From contig NZ_BILV01000046.1 of NCBI RefSeq assembly GCF_004000745.1, positions 1-53,713 on the forward strand: a stretch of DNA of 53,713 nucleotides. Direction: 5' to 3'. The DNA is from Paenibacillus barengoltzii NBRC 101215 (GTDB lineage Bacteria; Bacillota; Bacilli; Paenibacillales; Paenibacillaceae). The position numbers were made by a program, and so were the translations under genes. This document shows positions 18,321 through 26,600 of this stretch, piece by piece. The notes under the pieces were generated by a model. The model made no database searches and had not been told where the DNA came from. It worked only from the letters and a program-made list of their open reading frames with translations. Numbering within the stretch: the first letter of the stretch is position 1; each line of letters begins with the position of its first letter.

Positions 18321-19433
18321 TTATTTACCGCTGGCGAACCAGGCCACCAGGCGATGGTTGATCTGTTCTTCCGTCAAATCCGGGAACAAGCTGGCTTCGA
18401 CGGTGAGGTCGTACAGGCGCTCCATCGGTTCACGCGGGTCCGCTTTTTTCGCTTTGGCGTCATTTTTGAGCAAATTCCACGTGTCTAACACATAGGAACG
18501 CGAATGGATGTCCTGCTTGGCGAAGAAGTCAGCCAACCGCTCCACATCGTTCAGGAAGCCATCGCCAAACCGTTCGGCAACGTTTCCGCGCAGCAGAGCG
18601 ATTTCAACCTCGTACATCGGGCGTTGCGTCTTCGCATCCTTCCCAACCCAAGGTGTCTCCAGAATGAACGGCCGGCCTTGCAGCGCCTCATGGTGCACAA
18701 CGCGGTTGATCGCTTCGAATCCGATCCAGCCGGAGCCGATCGGCGTATGGCGGTCTTTGGCCGCGCCTACCGGATTTTTGCTGTCATTGATATGCACGAC
18801 TTCAATCCGCTTAAGTCCAATCGTGTCATCGAACTTCTTCAATACCCCGTCCAAATCATTGACAATATCGTACCCCGCGTCATGGATATGGCAGGTATCG
18901 AGGCAGATCGTTAACCGCTCATTGTGTTGAACTTTATCAATGATCTGCGCAATCTCTTCGAAGCTCCGGCCAACCTCGGTGCCTTTGCCGGCCATCGTTT
19001 CCAGGGCAATGCACACATCCGTTTCGTTCGTGCCGTTTAGAACTTCGTTTAATCCCTCAGCAATGCGGTTCACCCCGTACTCGGCATCCTTGTCCGTAAA
19101 AGCGCCGGGATGAAGCACGATATTACGTACACCCAGCGCATGCGTCCGGCGGATTTCCTCCTGCAGGAAATCAACTGCCAGCTGATAGGTGTTCGATTTA
19201 TAAGAACCTAAGTTGATAATATAAGGCGCATGGACGACGATTTCGCCGATTCCGGCTTGCTCCATCGCCGCTTTGCCTTCTTCAATATTCATCGATTCAA
19301 TCGGTTTACGCCGCGTGTTTTGCGGTGCCCCCGTGTATATCATGAACGAGCTGGAGCCGTAGCTTACCGCCTCGGCCGTAGCGCTGGGCAGACCCTTGTC
19401 CGAGAACGAAACATGGGAACCAATTTTCAACAA
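18321..19433 (-). CDS. nfo: Endonuclease IV with an unusual C-terminal extension
   Basis: AP endonuclease IV, a TIM-barrel enzyme using three Zn ions. Metal-ligand motifs are visible in order: [57 protein letters not shown] and ILETPW. The usual family length is about 280-300 residues, and this protein has 370. About 80 residues after the LLRG end of the catalytic domain form an acidic/basic helical extension. The start appears to be TTG at 19433 (TTG TTG AAA ATT) behind AGGGGGAAAACAC. purU follows 39 bp later. Confidence 0.93.
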   Translation of the reverse strand: MLKIGSHVSFSDKGLPSATAEAVSYGSSSFMIYTGAPQNTRRKPIESMNIEEGKAAMEQAGIGEIVVHAPYIINLGSYKSNTYQLAVDFLQEEIRRTHALGVRNIVLHPGAFTDKDAEYGVNRIAEGLNEVLNGTNETDVCIALETMAGKGTEVGRSFEEIAQIIDKVQHNERLTICLDTCHIHDAGYDIVNDLDGVLKKFDDTIGLKRIEVVHINDSKNPVGAAKDRHTPIGSGWIGFEAINRVVHHEALQGRPFILETPWVGKDAKTQRPMYEVEIALLRGNVAERFGDGFLNDVERLADFFAKQDIHSRSYVLDTWNLLKNDAKAKKADPREPMERLYDLTVEASLFPDLTEEQINHRLVAWFASGK

Positions 19434-19616
19434 AGTGTTTTCCCCCTTTTGGACAATAAATCGCTAAACAAACCTATTTTAGCTTGAATGCTGAAATAAA
19501 TAAAGAAATAAGGTATAATTTAGCTGATTATCTTCGATTTAAAAAGATTTAATTCCTACTATTTCATAATAGCTGAATCTTTCGCGAAAAGCGAAATCCG
19601 TTCTGAGGTGATAAAT

Positions 19617-20084
19617 GTGCTGCAAACGTTCGGTTACATATTAAGCGCCCAAGGCCCTAACCGCTGGTTTATGAACAGCATTGCGTTTTGGGGCTTCGTG
19701 CTGCTCGGCATGATGGCGATTGGCGGATATTTTATGTTCCGCAAATTCCTGAAGGTGCTCCCGAAGGCCGACGGCATGTCGAAGCTGGACTGGCAGAACT
19801 ATTGGGTGGAGAAGAGCCGTCATCTCTGGACCGACGAGGCCAAGTCGTTCCTCGATCGGTTGGTTGAGCCGGTTCCCGGGCCGTTCCGGGATATCGCCAA
19901 GCATTCGATTGCTGCCGAGATCGGTAAAATCGCGGTGCAGGAGAACGCCCCTGAGGTTACACAGGAGCACTGCATCCGAGGTTATATCATCGCGACGCCA
20001 AAACGGGATAACAAGTTCCTCGTCAAGTTTTTGGAGAAGAATCAGATCGATTATCGCCCTTACCAACATTTAATGAACAAGTAA
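19617..20084 (+). CDS. DUF2621 (YneK-like) membrane-anchored protein
   Basis: Protein of about 155 residues with one hydrophobic segment near residues 18-40 (FWGFVLLGMMAIGGYFMF). A soluble domain follows with EKSRHLWTDEAKSFLDRLVEPVPGPFRDIAKHSIAAEIGK, which resembles DUF2621/YneK and the small helical protochlorophyllide-reductase-like fold. Function is unknown. GTG at 19617 lies 7 nt after GAGGTG; another in-frame GTG at 19608 overlaps that ribosome site. It is followed by a terminator. Confidence 0.78.
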   Translation: MLQTFGYILSAQGPNRWFMNSIAFWGFVLLGMMAIGGYFMFRKFLKVLPKADGMSKLDWQNYWVEKSRHLWTDEAKSFLDRLVEPVPGPFRDIAKHSIAAEIGKIAVQENAPEVTQEHCIRGYIIATPKRDNKFLVKFLEKNQIDYRPYQHLMNK

Positions 20085-20102
20085 CGTCTACCCCGCAAAA
20101 TC

Positions 20103-20143
20103 ACATCCGGCACCTTGTCTTGACTAGGTTGCTGGATGTTTTT
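20103..20143 (+). terminator. Terminator of the DUF2621 gene
   Basis: ACATCCGGCACCT pairs imperfectly with AGGTTGCTGGATGT and is followed by TTTTTG. Confidence 0.8.
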
Positions 20144-20164
20144 GCATGAAGGAGGATTCGTCGA

Positions 20165-21088
20165 ATGAAAGCGGTCATTTTCGGGGGATCGGGGTTTATC
20201 GGCCGGGCGTTAGCTGAATATTGGCTGGACCTTGGACAGGAGGTTATCGTCGTCACGCGGGGAGCGGTTAAGGGAAATCGTTGGCTGCGAGAGACCGCCT
20301 ATAGGAATGAGAGGCTGACCTCTGTAACATGGGCTGAGGTTGAGCACACCTCCTCGTTGTTGGATGGCGCCTCCGTGATCGTCAATCTGGCCGGAGCTAC
20401 GCTAAGCCAGCGCTGGTCGCAACAGGCGAAACGGCGGATCTTGGAATCCCGCCTGGAGTCTACCCGGGCGGCGGCACGCGCCGTCACGCGGATGAAGTGC
20501 AAGCCCGAAGTCGTTGTACAAGGCTCCGCGGTCGGCATCTATGGCACCTCGTTCACCGAAACGTTTGACGAGAGAGCCGCAATCCCATCGCCGCCTCCCG
20601 ATTTTCTCGCCGAGGTAACTGCAGCCTGGGAAGAGACGGCGGACTATGAGTTCCATGGCGTTCGCCTCGTGAAGCTGCGGACCGGAGTCGTGCTGGGGCG
20701 AAACGGAGGGGCTTACCCTTTGATGCGTCTGCCCTATCTGCTTGGCGTTGGAGGCAACCTCGGCAGCGGCAAACAGTGGGTCCCGTGGATTCACCTGCGG
20801 GACATGGTGAGGCTGATCGATTATTGCGCTGCCCTTCCGTCCATTCACGGGGCGGTGAACGCGGTAAGTCCACAGCCGGTGACGAACCAGGAATTCGGGC
20901 GGACGGTCTGCCGCGTACATCACCGTCCCTTCTGGCTGCCGCTCCCGGCATCGGTGCTACGAGCAGCATTAGGCGAGATGTCCATGCTGCTGCTTGAAGG
21001 GCAGAAGGTCGTTCCCCAAGCGCTGTTAGCTGCGGGATTCACCTTCGATTTCCCTGACCTGGAATCGGCCGTCGCCGATTTGAAGTAA
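20165..21088 (+). CDS. TIGR01777 family SDR-type epimerase
   Basis: Extended short-chain dehydrogenase-like protein of 307 residues. The N-terminal nucleotide motif is GGSGFIGRALA, the middle contains QGSAVGIYGTS and LRTGVVLGRNGGAYPLM, and a DUF1731-like C-terminal segment ends in the family pattern (ALLAAGFTFDFPDLESAVADL). Homologues (YfcH, YfhF, SDR39U1) have no well-established substrate. The ATG has GAAGGAGG upstream. Confidence 0.92.
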   Translation: MKAVIFGGSGFIGRALAEYWLDLGQEVIVVTRGAVKGNRWLRETAYRNERLTSVTWAEVEHTSSLLDGASVIVNLAGATLSQRWSQQAKRRILESRLESTRAAARAVTRMKCKPEVVVQGSAVGIYGTSFTETFDERAAIPSPPPDFLAEVTAAWEETADYEFHGVRLVKLRTGVVLGRNGGAYPLMRLPYLLGVGGNLGSGKQWVPWIHLRDMVRLIDYCAALPSIHGAVNAVSPQPVTNQEFGRTVCRVHHRPFWLPLPASVLRAALGEMSMLLLEGQKVVPQALLAAGFTFDFPDLESAVADLK

Positions 21089-21089
21089 A

Positions 21090-21130
21090 AAGGGCCCGGA
21101 AGACTGGAATATCCAGTTCTCCGGGCCTTT
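21090..21130. terminator. Bidirectional terminator between convergent genes
   Basis: AAGGGCCCGG pairs with CCGGGCCTTT, with an inner ACTGGA/TCCAGT helix. An A-run before and a T-run after serve both the plus-strand epimerase gene and the minus-strand permease gene. Confidence 0.87.
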
Positions 21131-21148
21131 CGTGATCTTGCCTCTCGA

Positions 21149-22183
21149 TTAAATTCGAGACTTCGATAACAAGTACAAGAAATACGGTGCACCGATGATG
21201 GCCACCACAATGCCCGTTGGGATCTCGGCCGGCTGCAGCACCCATCGGCCCAGCGTGTCGCCGAGGATCACCAGCAAGCCGCCGGCCAGCGCAGAGGCCG
21301 GGAGCAAATACTCATGCTTGGGCCCAACCAGTCGGCGGGCCAAGTGCGGTGCAATCAGCCCCACGAAGGAGATGCCGCCGCCCACCGCAACGCAGGAGCC
21401 GGTTAAACCGACAGCTGCCGCCAGCAGCCCCAAACGGGAGCGCTCCAGCGAAGTGCCAAGGCCTGTAGCGGTTTGATCCCCCAGGTTCAGCACGTTCAGC
21501 GAGCGGGACTTCGAGAACACATAGGGCAGCAATACGATCAGCCAAGGCAACAGCGCCAGCACGTACTTCCAGGACGTCCCCCAGATGCTGCCGACCAACC
21601 AGATCTGCAGCATTTGGAAGTTCTCCGGACGCAGTCGCAGCTGCAGCACGATCATCGCCGCGTTGATGCCGGCTGCGACCGCGATCCCGACCAGCACCAT
21701 CCGGATCGGGAGCAGCCCGTAATTTTTTTTGAACGAGAGCACATAAATTAATGTGGCTGCCCCAGCCGATCCGAGGAACGCCAAGACCGGCATTAAATAG
21801 ACGGGCGCACTAGCCGTCGTCGGATAAAATGAAATAAACAGCGTGACCGCAAGGCCCGCGCCAGCATTAATCCCCAGCACGCCGGGATCCGCCAACGGGT
21901 TACGGGATATCCCCTGGAAGATACAACCTGCTACGGCCATCCCCATCCCGATCAGCACGGAAATGACAATTCGCGGCAAGCGGAATTCGTAGAGGATCAG
22001 CTCTTGTTTGTCGGTCCCCATCCCAACTAAGGTCTTAAAAACATCCATTGGCGACAGCCTGATATAACCGGTATTCATGCTAAAAATGAACACCGCGATA
22101 ATCAGCAGCGCAAATACGGTCATGACGATATAAGCTTTACGGGCTTTCTGCCGCAAGTGTAAAGGAGCTTCGATCCGGTTCAT
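21149..22183 (-). CDS. FecCD-family iron-siderophore ABC permease
   Basis: Polytopic permease of 344 residues with about nine or ten membrane helices. The conserved FecCD segments RLPRIVISVLIGMGMAVAG, GISRNPLADPGVLGINAGA and FVGLIAPHLARRLVG are present. It should form one half of the channel for a ferric siderophore. It overlaps the upstream permease by 4 bp and shares its Fur-type control. No binding protein or ATPase gene is adjacent. Confidence 0.92.
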   Translation of the reverse strand: MNRIEAPLHLRQKARKAYIVMTVFALLIIAVFIFSMNTGYIRLSPMDVFKTLVGMGTDKQELILYEFRLPRIVISVLIGMGMAVAGCIFQGISRNPLADPGVLGINAGAGLAVTLFISFYPTTASAPVYLMPVLAFLGSAGAATLIYVLSFKKNYGLLPIRMVLVGIAVAAGINAAMIVLQLRLRPENFQMLQIWLVGSIWGTSWKYVLALLPWLIVLLPYVFSKSRSLNVLNLGDQTATGLGTSLERSRLGLLAAAVGLTGSCVAVGGGISFVGLIAPHLARRLVGPKHEYLLPASALAGGLLVILGDTLGRWVLQPAEIPTGIVVAIIGAPYFLYLLSKSRI

Positions 22184-23217
22184 TCCAATCCCCCCTTCTG
22201 CTTCATGGCAAGGTAGAGGAAGAACGGTACCCCGATGACAGCGATAAGCGCGCCGATTGGCGTTTCATGCGGCGGATGAACCAATCGTGCCAAAATATCT
22301 GCAAACACCATCAGCAAGCTGCCAAGCAGCGCCGAGGAAGGGATCACCCAGCGGTAATCGACGCCCACGAGAAAACGGGCGATGTGCGGTACCATCAGTC
22401 CTACAAAACCAATCGCGCCGACGATCGAAACGGCGCTTCCGGCAAGGACCAAGACGATGATCATGCCCAGCACTTTGATTAAGCCGGTTCTTTGCCCCAA
22501 ACCGGTCGCTACCTCTTCGCCAAGGCTCAGCAGGGTTATCGATCTTGACAGCAGCAAGGCGCATAGCAAACCTGCGAAGACCCAGGGCGATACCATCTTG
22601 ATTTGCAGCCAGTTGGCCCCGGCAATCGCACCAGCGTACCAGAAGGCAAGATCCTGTCCGATCTTAAAATAGATAGCGATCCCTTCGCTGATCGCGGTCA
22701 GCAGCATGCTGACGGCGGCACCGGCCAAGGTCAGCCGAACCGGGGACAAGCCGCCTTTGGTCAAGGAGCCAATGCCAAAGACGAGCCCAGCACCCAGACC
22801 GGCCCCGATAAACGAATACAGCATCGTCAGCAGGAACGGGGTGCCCGGCATCAATGCGAAGCAAATGGCCAGCGCCAAGCCCGCGCCGGAGTTCAGCCCC
22901 AGCAAGCCCGAATCGGCCATCGGGTTGCGGGTCATCCCCTGCATGATCGCACCGGCTACCGCCAGCGCCGCCCCGATCAAAGCTGCGGCTAAAGCGCGTG
23001 GGAGACGCAGCTCCACAATAATTTGATGCTGGGTTTGTTCCGCTTGAAAGTGGAACAACGCATCCCAGACGGTCGCGAGTTTAATGTCCGCCGCCCCGAC
23101 GGAAATCGAGAGACTGATCGCAAATAGCAGCAACGCCGCGCCGCCGATCAGAATGAACGTTGCCGCCAAAGGGCGGGAGCGCAAGCGAGGTTTAGAAGAT
23201 TGGGTTAATGCAGACAT
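22180..23217 (-). CDS. FecCD-family iron-siderophore ABC permease
   Basis: Partner permease of 345 residues with the same family motifs (RLPRALAAALIGAALAVAG, GMTRNPMADSGLLGLNSGA, FVGLMVPHIARFLVG). The pair resembles the YfiZ/YfhA hydroxamate-siderophore permeases of B. subtilis. The ATG at 23217 (MSALTQ) lies 8 nt after AAAGGATGG; the in-frame ATG four codons upstream overlaps that site. A Fur-box-like palindrome sits about 60 bp upstream, so expression is probably iron-repressed. Confidence 0.92.
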   Translation of the reverse strand: MSALTQSSKPRLRSRPLAATFILIGGAALLLFAISLSISVGAADIKLATVWDALFHFQAEQTQHQIIVELRLPRALAAALIGAALAVAGAIMQGMTRNPMADSGLLGLNSGAGLALAICFALMPGTPFLLTMLYSFIGAGLGAGLVFGIGSLTKGGLSPVRLTLAGAAVSMLLTAISEGIAIYFKIGQDLAFWYAGAIAGANWLQIKMVSPWVFAGLLCALLLSRSITLLSLGEEVATGLGQRTGLIKVLGMIIVLVLAGSAVSIVGAIGFVGLMVPHIARFLVGVDYRWVIPSSALLGSLLMVFADILARLVHPPHETPIGALIAVIGVPFFLYLAMKQKGGLE

Positions 23218-23273
23218 GTCGAGAACCATCCTTTAATCAGTTTTCCAGCAAACTATGTATGTACCTTGTAATT

Positions 23274-23296
23274 GAGAATAATTCTCGTTCATTATA
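23274..23296 (-). promoter_or_regulatory. Fur-box-like operator and -10 of the permease operon
   Basis: The palindrome GAGAAT-A-ATTCTC (23274-23286) lies immediately downstream of a consensus -10 TATAAT (23291-23296, minus strand). It therefore overlaps the expected start of transcription. It resembles the Bacillus Fur box 7-1-7 pattern; the -35 is weak. Confidence 0.75.
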
Positions 23297-23339
23297 CTCG
23301 CTTTTCCGGTGAGAATCTACGGTCATTTCAAATTTGAGT

Positions 23340-24983
23340 TTAGTCTGCTTCCACCCCAAACTTAAACCTCGTTTCCGCCAACATGAACACGTCATCATTG
23401 TGCAAAGGGTATTCTTTATAAGGCGCCACATTTTCTCCGTTGAGGTAAGTCCCATTGGTTGAGCCAAGATCCTTTAAGGTACAGCCCTGCGGTGTCACTA
23501 AGATTTCCACATGCGCACGGGAGACACCGGATGTATTCTCCACATATTGTGCTATGTCTTCCGAGCGGCCAATCACGAAACTGCCCGGCGTCAGGGGAAT
23601 GCGCTCCGCCGTTCCGCCGTCAGACTCGTACCGCTCCAAATAGTAACGCGGAATGCGTTCACGGGCCGGGTTGTCCTGGCCTGCCAGAGCAGACCGACTA
23701 AGCAGGACCGTAGGCGGTGATAATCTCACTTCGGATTCCGACTCAGGCATGACGGAACCGGAGGGCTCCACCCTCATGTCTGGAAGGCCTGACCGAGGAG
23801 CAAATGCCTCCATCGTGACCTTCCCCCCAGACTCCGAACGTTCCGACACTTCGGCATGTTCGCCAAAGAAAGAGGAGTCAAATTCCCGTTCGTTCGTGAA
23901 GCCCAACGGACGTAACGTTCCGAGCGACCCAAGAGATTCCTCCGGAACATCGCCTGCCTCTTCTTCCTGGCTGATCGAACTGCTGCAAAACTTACGCCAC
24001 AACACAACCCCTGTAACCCCTAACAGTACGGTAAGCAAAGCGCCAAGCGCTAACCCTAATGTTCCAGGACGATCGAGATAGAGGAACTTCCAACCCAAAG
24101 CATCGACCAGAAGGAGCCCGAGGACAAGGTAGGTTGGTTTAATTCGCGTCACACCTGCTGCCATTGCTTCATCCTCGAGACCCGGCCACGTTTCTCTGAT
24201 TGCATTTGCATCAGTTGAATCATGGGCAGTCGCCCCAGACAATTTAGACGATTGGGTCGTGGTTGATATATCTGTAGGAACATATTCCTTAACAACGGCA
24301 GAACGGGAGGATGAGACTGCAGGTCGAGGAACCATTCTTGGCAGCGGCTCGTTAAGTATGGATTTTCTCTCTCCAACCCTCTCACCGCTCATGGACTTGG
24401 CACTCGGTTCATCCAACAATAAATGGAGCAGCATTTTTTTCAGTTCCCCTAGCGAAAAAAGCTCATCTCCGCATAACCGGACCAACTGCGGAATCCCATC
24501 CCCCTCAACCCGGGAGACGCAGGTGAGCATCCGGGTAATCAGCGATAGCAGTGACTGAGACAACGGGAGACCGGGCGGCGCTTCCTTCCAAGGGACATAG
24601 GTAAAATGCATCGCCCCGCTGGACAACGGCTCCTCCACAAAAATATGTGTCTCATCCAATAAGAAGCCGGATGGCGACAGCATATACCGCTTGCTGTCCT
24701 CCAGTACAGCCACCACTTGGAGCAGTAAACCATAAAACTCCGGCATACTGATCTTGTCGCTGCGAAGACACTGGGAGAGCATTCTTTTTCCGGTGATATC
24801 ATAATGCAGGCTGATTTGATAATCGATTTCGCGAATATCAAGCCGCAGCAAATTCGGTACACTTACCGCGGCCAGCATAGACCGTTGAACCCGGTTCAGA
24901 TCTTCCGGCCTCAGCCCCTCCTTCGCCTGCAGGATCATGTAGGTACCGCCGTCCCGGACAAAATCAGTAACCAACTCCGGCAT
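23340..24983 (-). CDS. FHA-domain membrane protein of the Tad locus (DUF6382-like N terminus)
   Basis: Protein of 547 residues. The N-terminal about 190 residues resemble the DUF6382 domain. A Ser/Thr/Pro-rich linker follows, then two membrane helices at about 283-297 and 308-330, a second low-complexity linker and a C-terminal FHA domain at about 455-547. The FHA motifs GSFVIGRSEDIAQ, GVSRAHVEI and DLGSTNGTYLNG are all present. FHA domains bind phosphothreonine peptides, which suggests Ser/Thr-kinase control of the pilus machine. The ATG at 24983 has GGGGAGGGATGG upstream. It is 20 bp after the peptidase gene and is the last gene of the operon. Confidence 0.88.
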   Translation of the reverse strand: MPELVTDFVRDGGTYMILQAKEGLRPEDLNRVQRSMLAAVSVPNLLRLDIREIDYQISLHYDITGKRMLSQCLRSDKISMPEFYGLLLQVVAVLEDSKRYMLSPSGFLLDETHIFVEEPLSSGAMHFTYVPWKEAPPGLPLSQSLLSLITRMLTCVSRVEGDGIPQLVRLCGDELFSLGELKKMLLHLLLDEPSAKSMSGERVGERKSILNEPLPRMVPRPAVSSSRSAVVKEYVPTDISTTTQSSKLSGATAHDSTDANAIRETWPGLEDEAMAAGVTRIKPTYLVLGLLLVDALGWKFLYLDRPGTLGLALGALLTVLLGVTGVVLWRKFCSSSISQEEEAGDVPEESLGSLGTLRPLGFTNEREFDSSFFGEHAEVSERSESGGKVTMEAFAPRSGLPDMRVEPSGSVMPESESEVRLSPPTVLLSRSALAGQDNPARERIPRYYLERYESDGGTAERIPLTPGSFVIGRSEDIAQYVENTSGVSRAHVEILVTPQGCTLKDLGSTNGTYLNGENVAPYKEYPLHNDDVFMLAETRFKFGVEAD

Positions 24984-25003
24984 GTTCCATCCCTCCCCAT
25001 ACG

Positions 25004-25507
25004 TTACATAGAGTAAATCGCCAGTAGTACCCCCGGTACCACAGCCAGCATAAACGGAAACTGCAGTTGCTGTTTGGCGACCGCTTGGATTGGAGCTGGG
25101 CTGCGCAATACCGCTGCCCCGAGGAGACTGCTGGCGATCCGACGCAGACGATACCCGGTCTCCTGCCGCCAAATCAAAAGAATCAGACCGATGCAGCCGG
25201 CGGCTAGAATCGAGTACATCATCGTCGATAAAGTTAAAGCCATTCCCGTCCAGGCCCCAATTCCTGCAAACAGCTTAACATCGCCGCCACCAACAGCTCG
25301 AAGCAAATACAGAACAAACATCAGTCCAAATCCAACGGCCGCCCCAGCCGCTGAGAACCAAGCGCCTCTCCACCCATCCGTTAACAGGTGATAAGACAGT
25401 CCGGTAAAAATGCCCGTAACCGTAATCACGTTAGGAATTTTCATCGATCTTAAATCCGTTACGAAGGCTGCAAGCAGCATCAGCAAACAGCCCCAGAGCT
25501 CAATCAT
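25004..25507 (-). CDS. A24-family prepilin peptidase (TadV/CpaA-like)
   Basis: Membrane aspartyl peptidase of 167 residues, the short form lacking the N-methylation domain. The two catalytic Asp motifs are visible: DLRSMKIPN (Asp18) and GGGDVKLF (Asp76). Expected to cleave the leader of the Flp pilin and probably the TadE-like pseudopilins encoded upstream. The ATG at 25507 follows AGAAGGGAG; the upstream in-frame stretch is not conserved. Confidence 0.92.
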   Translation of the reverse strand: MIELWGCLLMLLAAFVTDLRSMKIPNVITVTGIFTGLSYHLLTDGWRGAWFSAAGAAVGFGLMFVLYLLRAVGGGDVKLFAGIGAWTGMALTLSTMMYSILAAGCIGLILLIWRQETGYRLRRIASSLLGAAVLRSPAPIQAVAKQQLQFPFMLAVVPGVLLAIYSM

Positions 25508-25526
25508 CTGTCCCCACTCCCTTCTC

Positions 25527-26600
25527 CTATTGTGAACGCGGGCTGACCACCTCGAACGTGGCCGTCGTATGTACGCCTTCCTCCGTTTCAATTACGAAAC
25601 TCCACGTCCCCGGCGTGGTGTTTCCTCCGACCAGCCAAGTCCAGCTGATTTGTCCTTGATCATCCGCCGTTGCTTCACCCAAATATTTCGCTTGGCTGAC
25701 CCCGCTCTTGTAATACACGGTCAGCTTGGCTGTTGATCCCGGAGCAACCTTAGCTAGAACCGTCGCCCGGCGTCCAGCATATGCCGGGTCAGGCTTGGCA
25801 ATCACGACTGCTGCTTGCCCCGTCTCTTCACCGCTTCCGTCCCCCGATTCCAGCTCTCCGGTATCCCCGATCCACAGCCGCTCCTCCGCCCTCGTCTGCA
25901 GCACCAGCTGCCGACCGATAAGCGGTACCTTCAGAGGCAGCTCATAACTTAACTCAAGACCAAAGTACGGCTGCTTCCCCGTCTTTAAGTTCGGGACCGT
26001 AACGCGGGTCACATGCAGACGTTCTTCCTCCAGGAGGGTACCGCGAAGAAAAGGACGCAACATCGGCTTGATCAACGGATCTAATACAGCCTCAGACACT
26101 TTCGTTTTAAGCTCCTGCAGCGGTTGATCACCTTTACGGGCAGCGTCGATTACCCATGTCGACAGCGGCGGCGGCAAGTTGGACGCATATTGCTGCGCCC
26201 ATTCCTCCAGCGACAGAGATGGCATCTGCCAGGAAAACGAATCACTTCCCGATGTACTCTCAGGGTTACCAATTCCCCCAGTCGAAGAAGTTCCCGAATT
26301 CTCGTTCTCCGGATTGGCGGTTGGAGATTGCCCTCCTTGCCCCTCGGTATGCTGAGCCTGTACGGCGAGCGCCACTGGATAAATATGAGCAGAGATCTGT
26401 TTTACCGCATTGGCTGCGGCCAGATGCAGCTGCCCGTAAAGCAGCGTCATATGGACGAGGAACACAAACCAAAAGACAACCAGTACAAATACCGGAGCGA
26501 CCAAGGCAGCTTCCAGAGTGATGCTTCCTTTCGACAATTCCTTCCGGAAGCCGCACCTCATCGTTCCGTTAATACGAAAAGTCCGCTTGCTTGGCCACAT
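25527..26600 (-). CDS. TadE-like pseudopilin with C-terminal Ig-like domain
   Basis: About 357 residues. A prepilin-like N terminus (KGSITLEAALVAPVFVLVVFWFVFLVHM) places a Glu five residues after Gly, as in TadE proteins. A Gly/Ser/Asn/Thr-rich linker and a soluble domain follow. The last about 90 residues (AVVIAKPDPAYAGRRATV to the end) read as an Ig-like beta-sandwich, an unusual addition for TadE. I choose the ATG at 26600 because GGAAGGAAG lies 8 nt upstream; it overlaps the preceding gene by 32 bp. ATG at 26561 is the alternative. Confidence 0.75.
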   Translation of the reverse strand: MWPSKRTFRINGTMRCGFRKELSKGSITLEAALVAPVFVLVVFWFVFLVHMTLLYGQLHLAAANAVKQISAHIYPVALAVQAQHTEGQGGQSPTANPENENSGTSSTGGIGNPESTSGSDSFSWQMPSLSLEEWAQQYASNLPPPLSTWVIDAARKGDQPLQELKTKVSEAVLDPLIKPMLRPFLRGTLLEEERLHVTRVTVPNLKTGKQPYFGLELSYELPLKVPLIGRQLVLQTRAEERLWIGDTGELESGDGSGEETGQAAVVIAKPDPAYAGRRATVLAKVAPGSTAKLTVYYKSGVSQAKYLGEATADDQGQISWTWLVGGNTTPGTWSFVIETEEGVHTTATFEVVSPRSQ

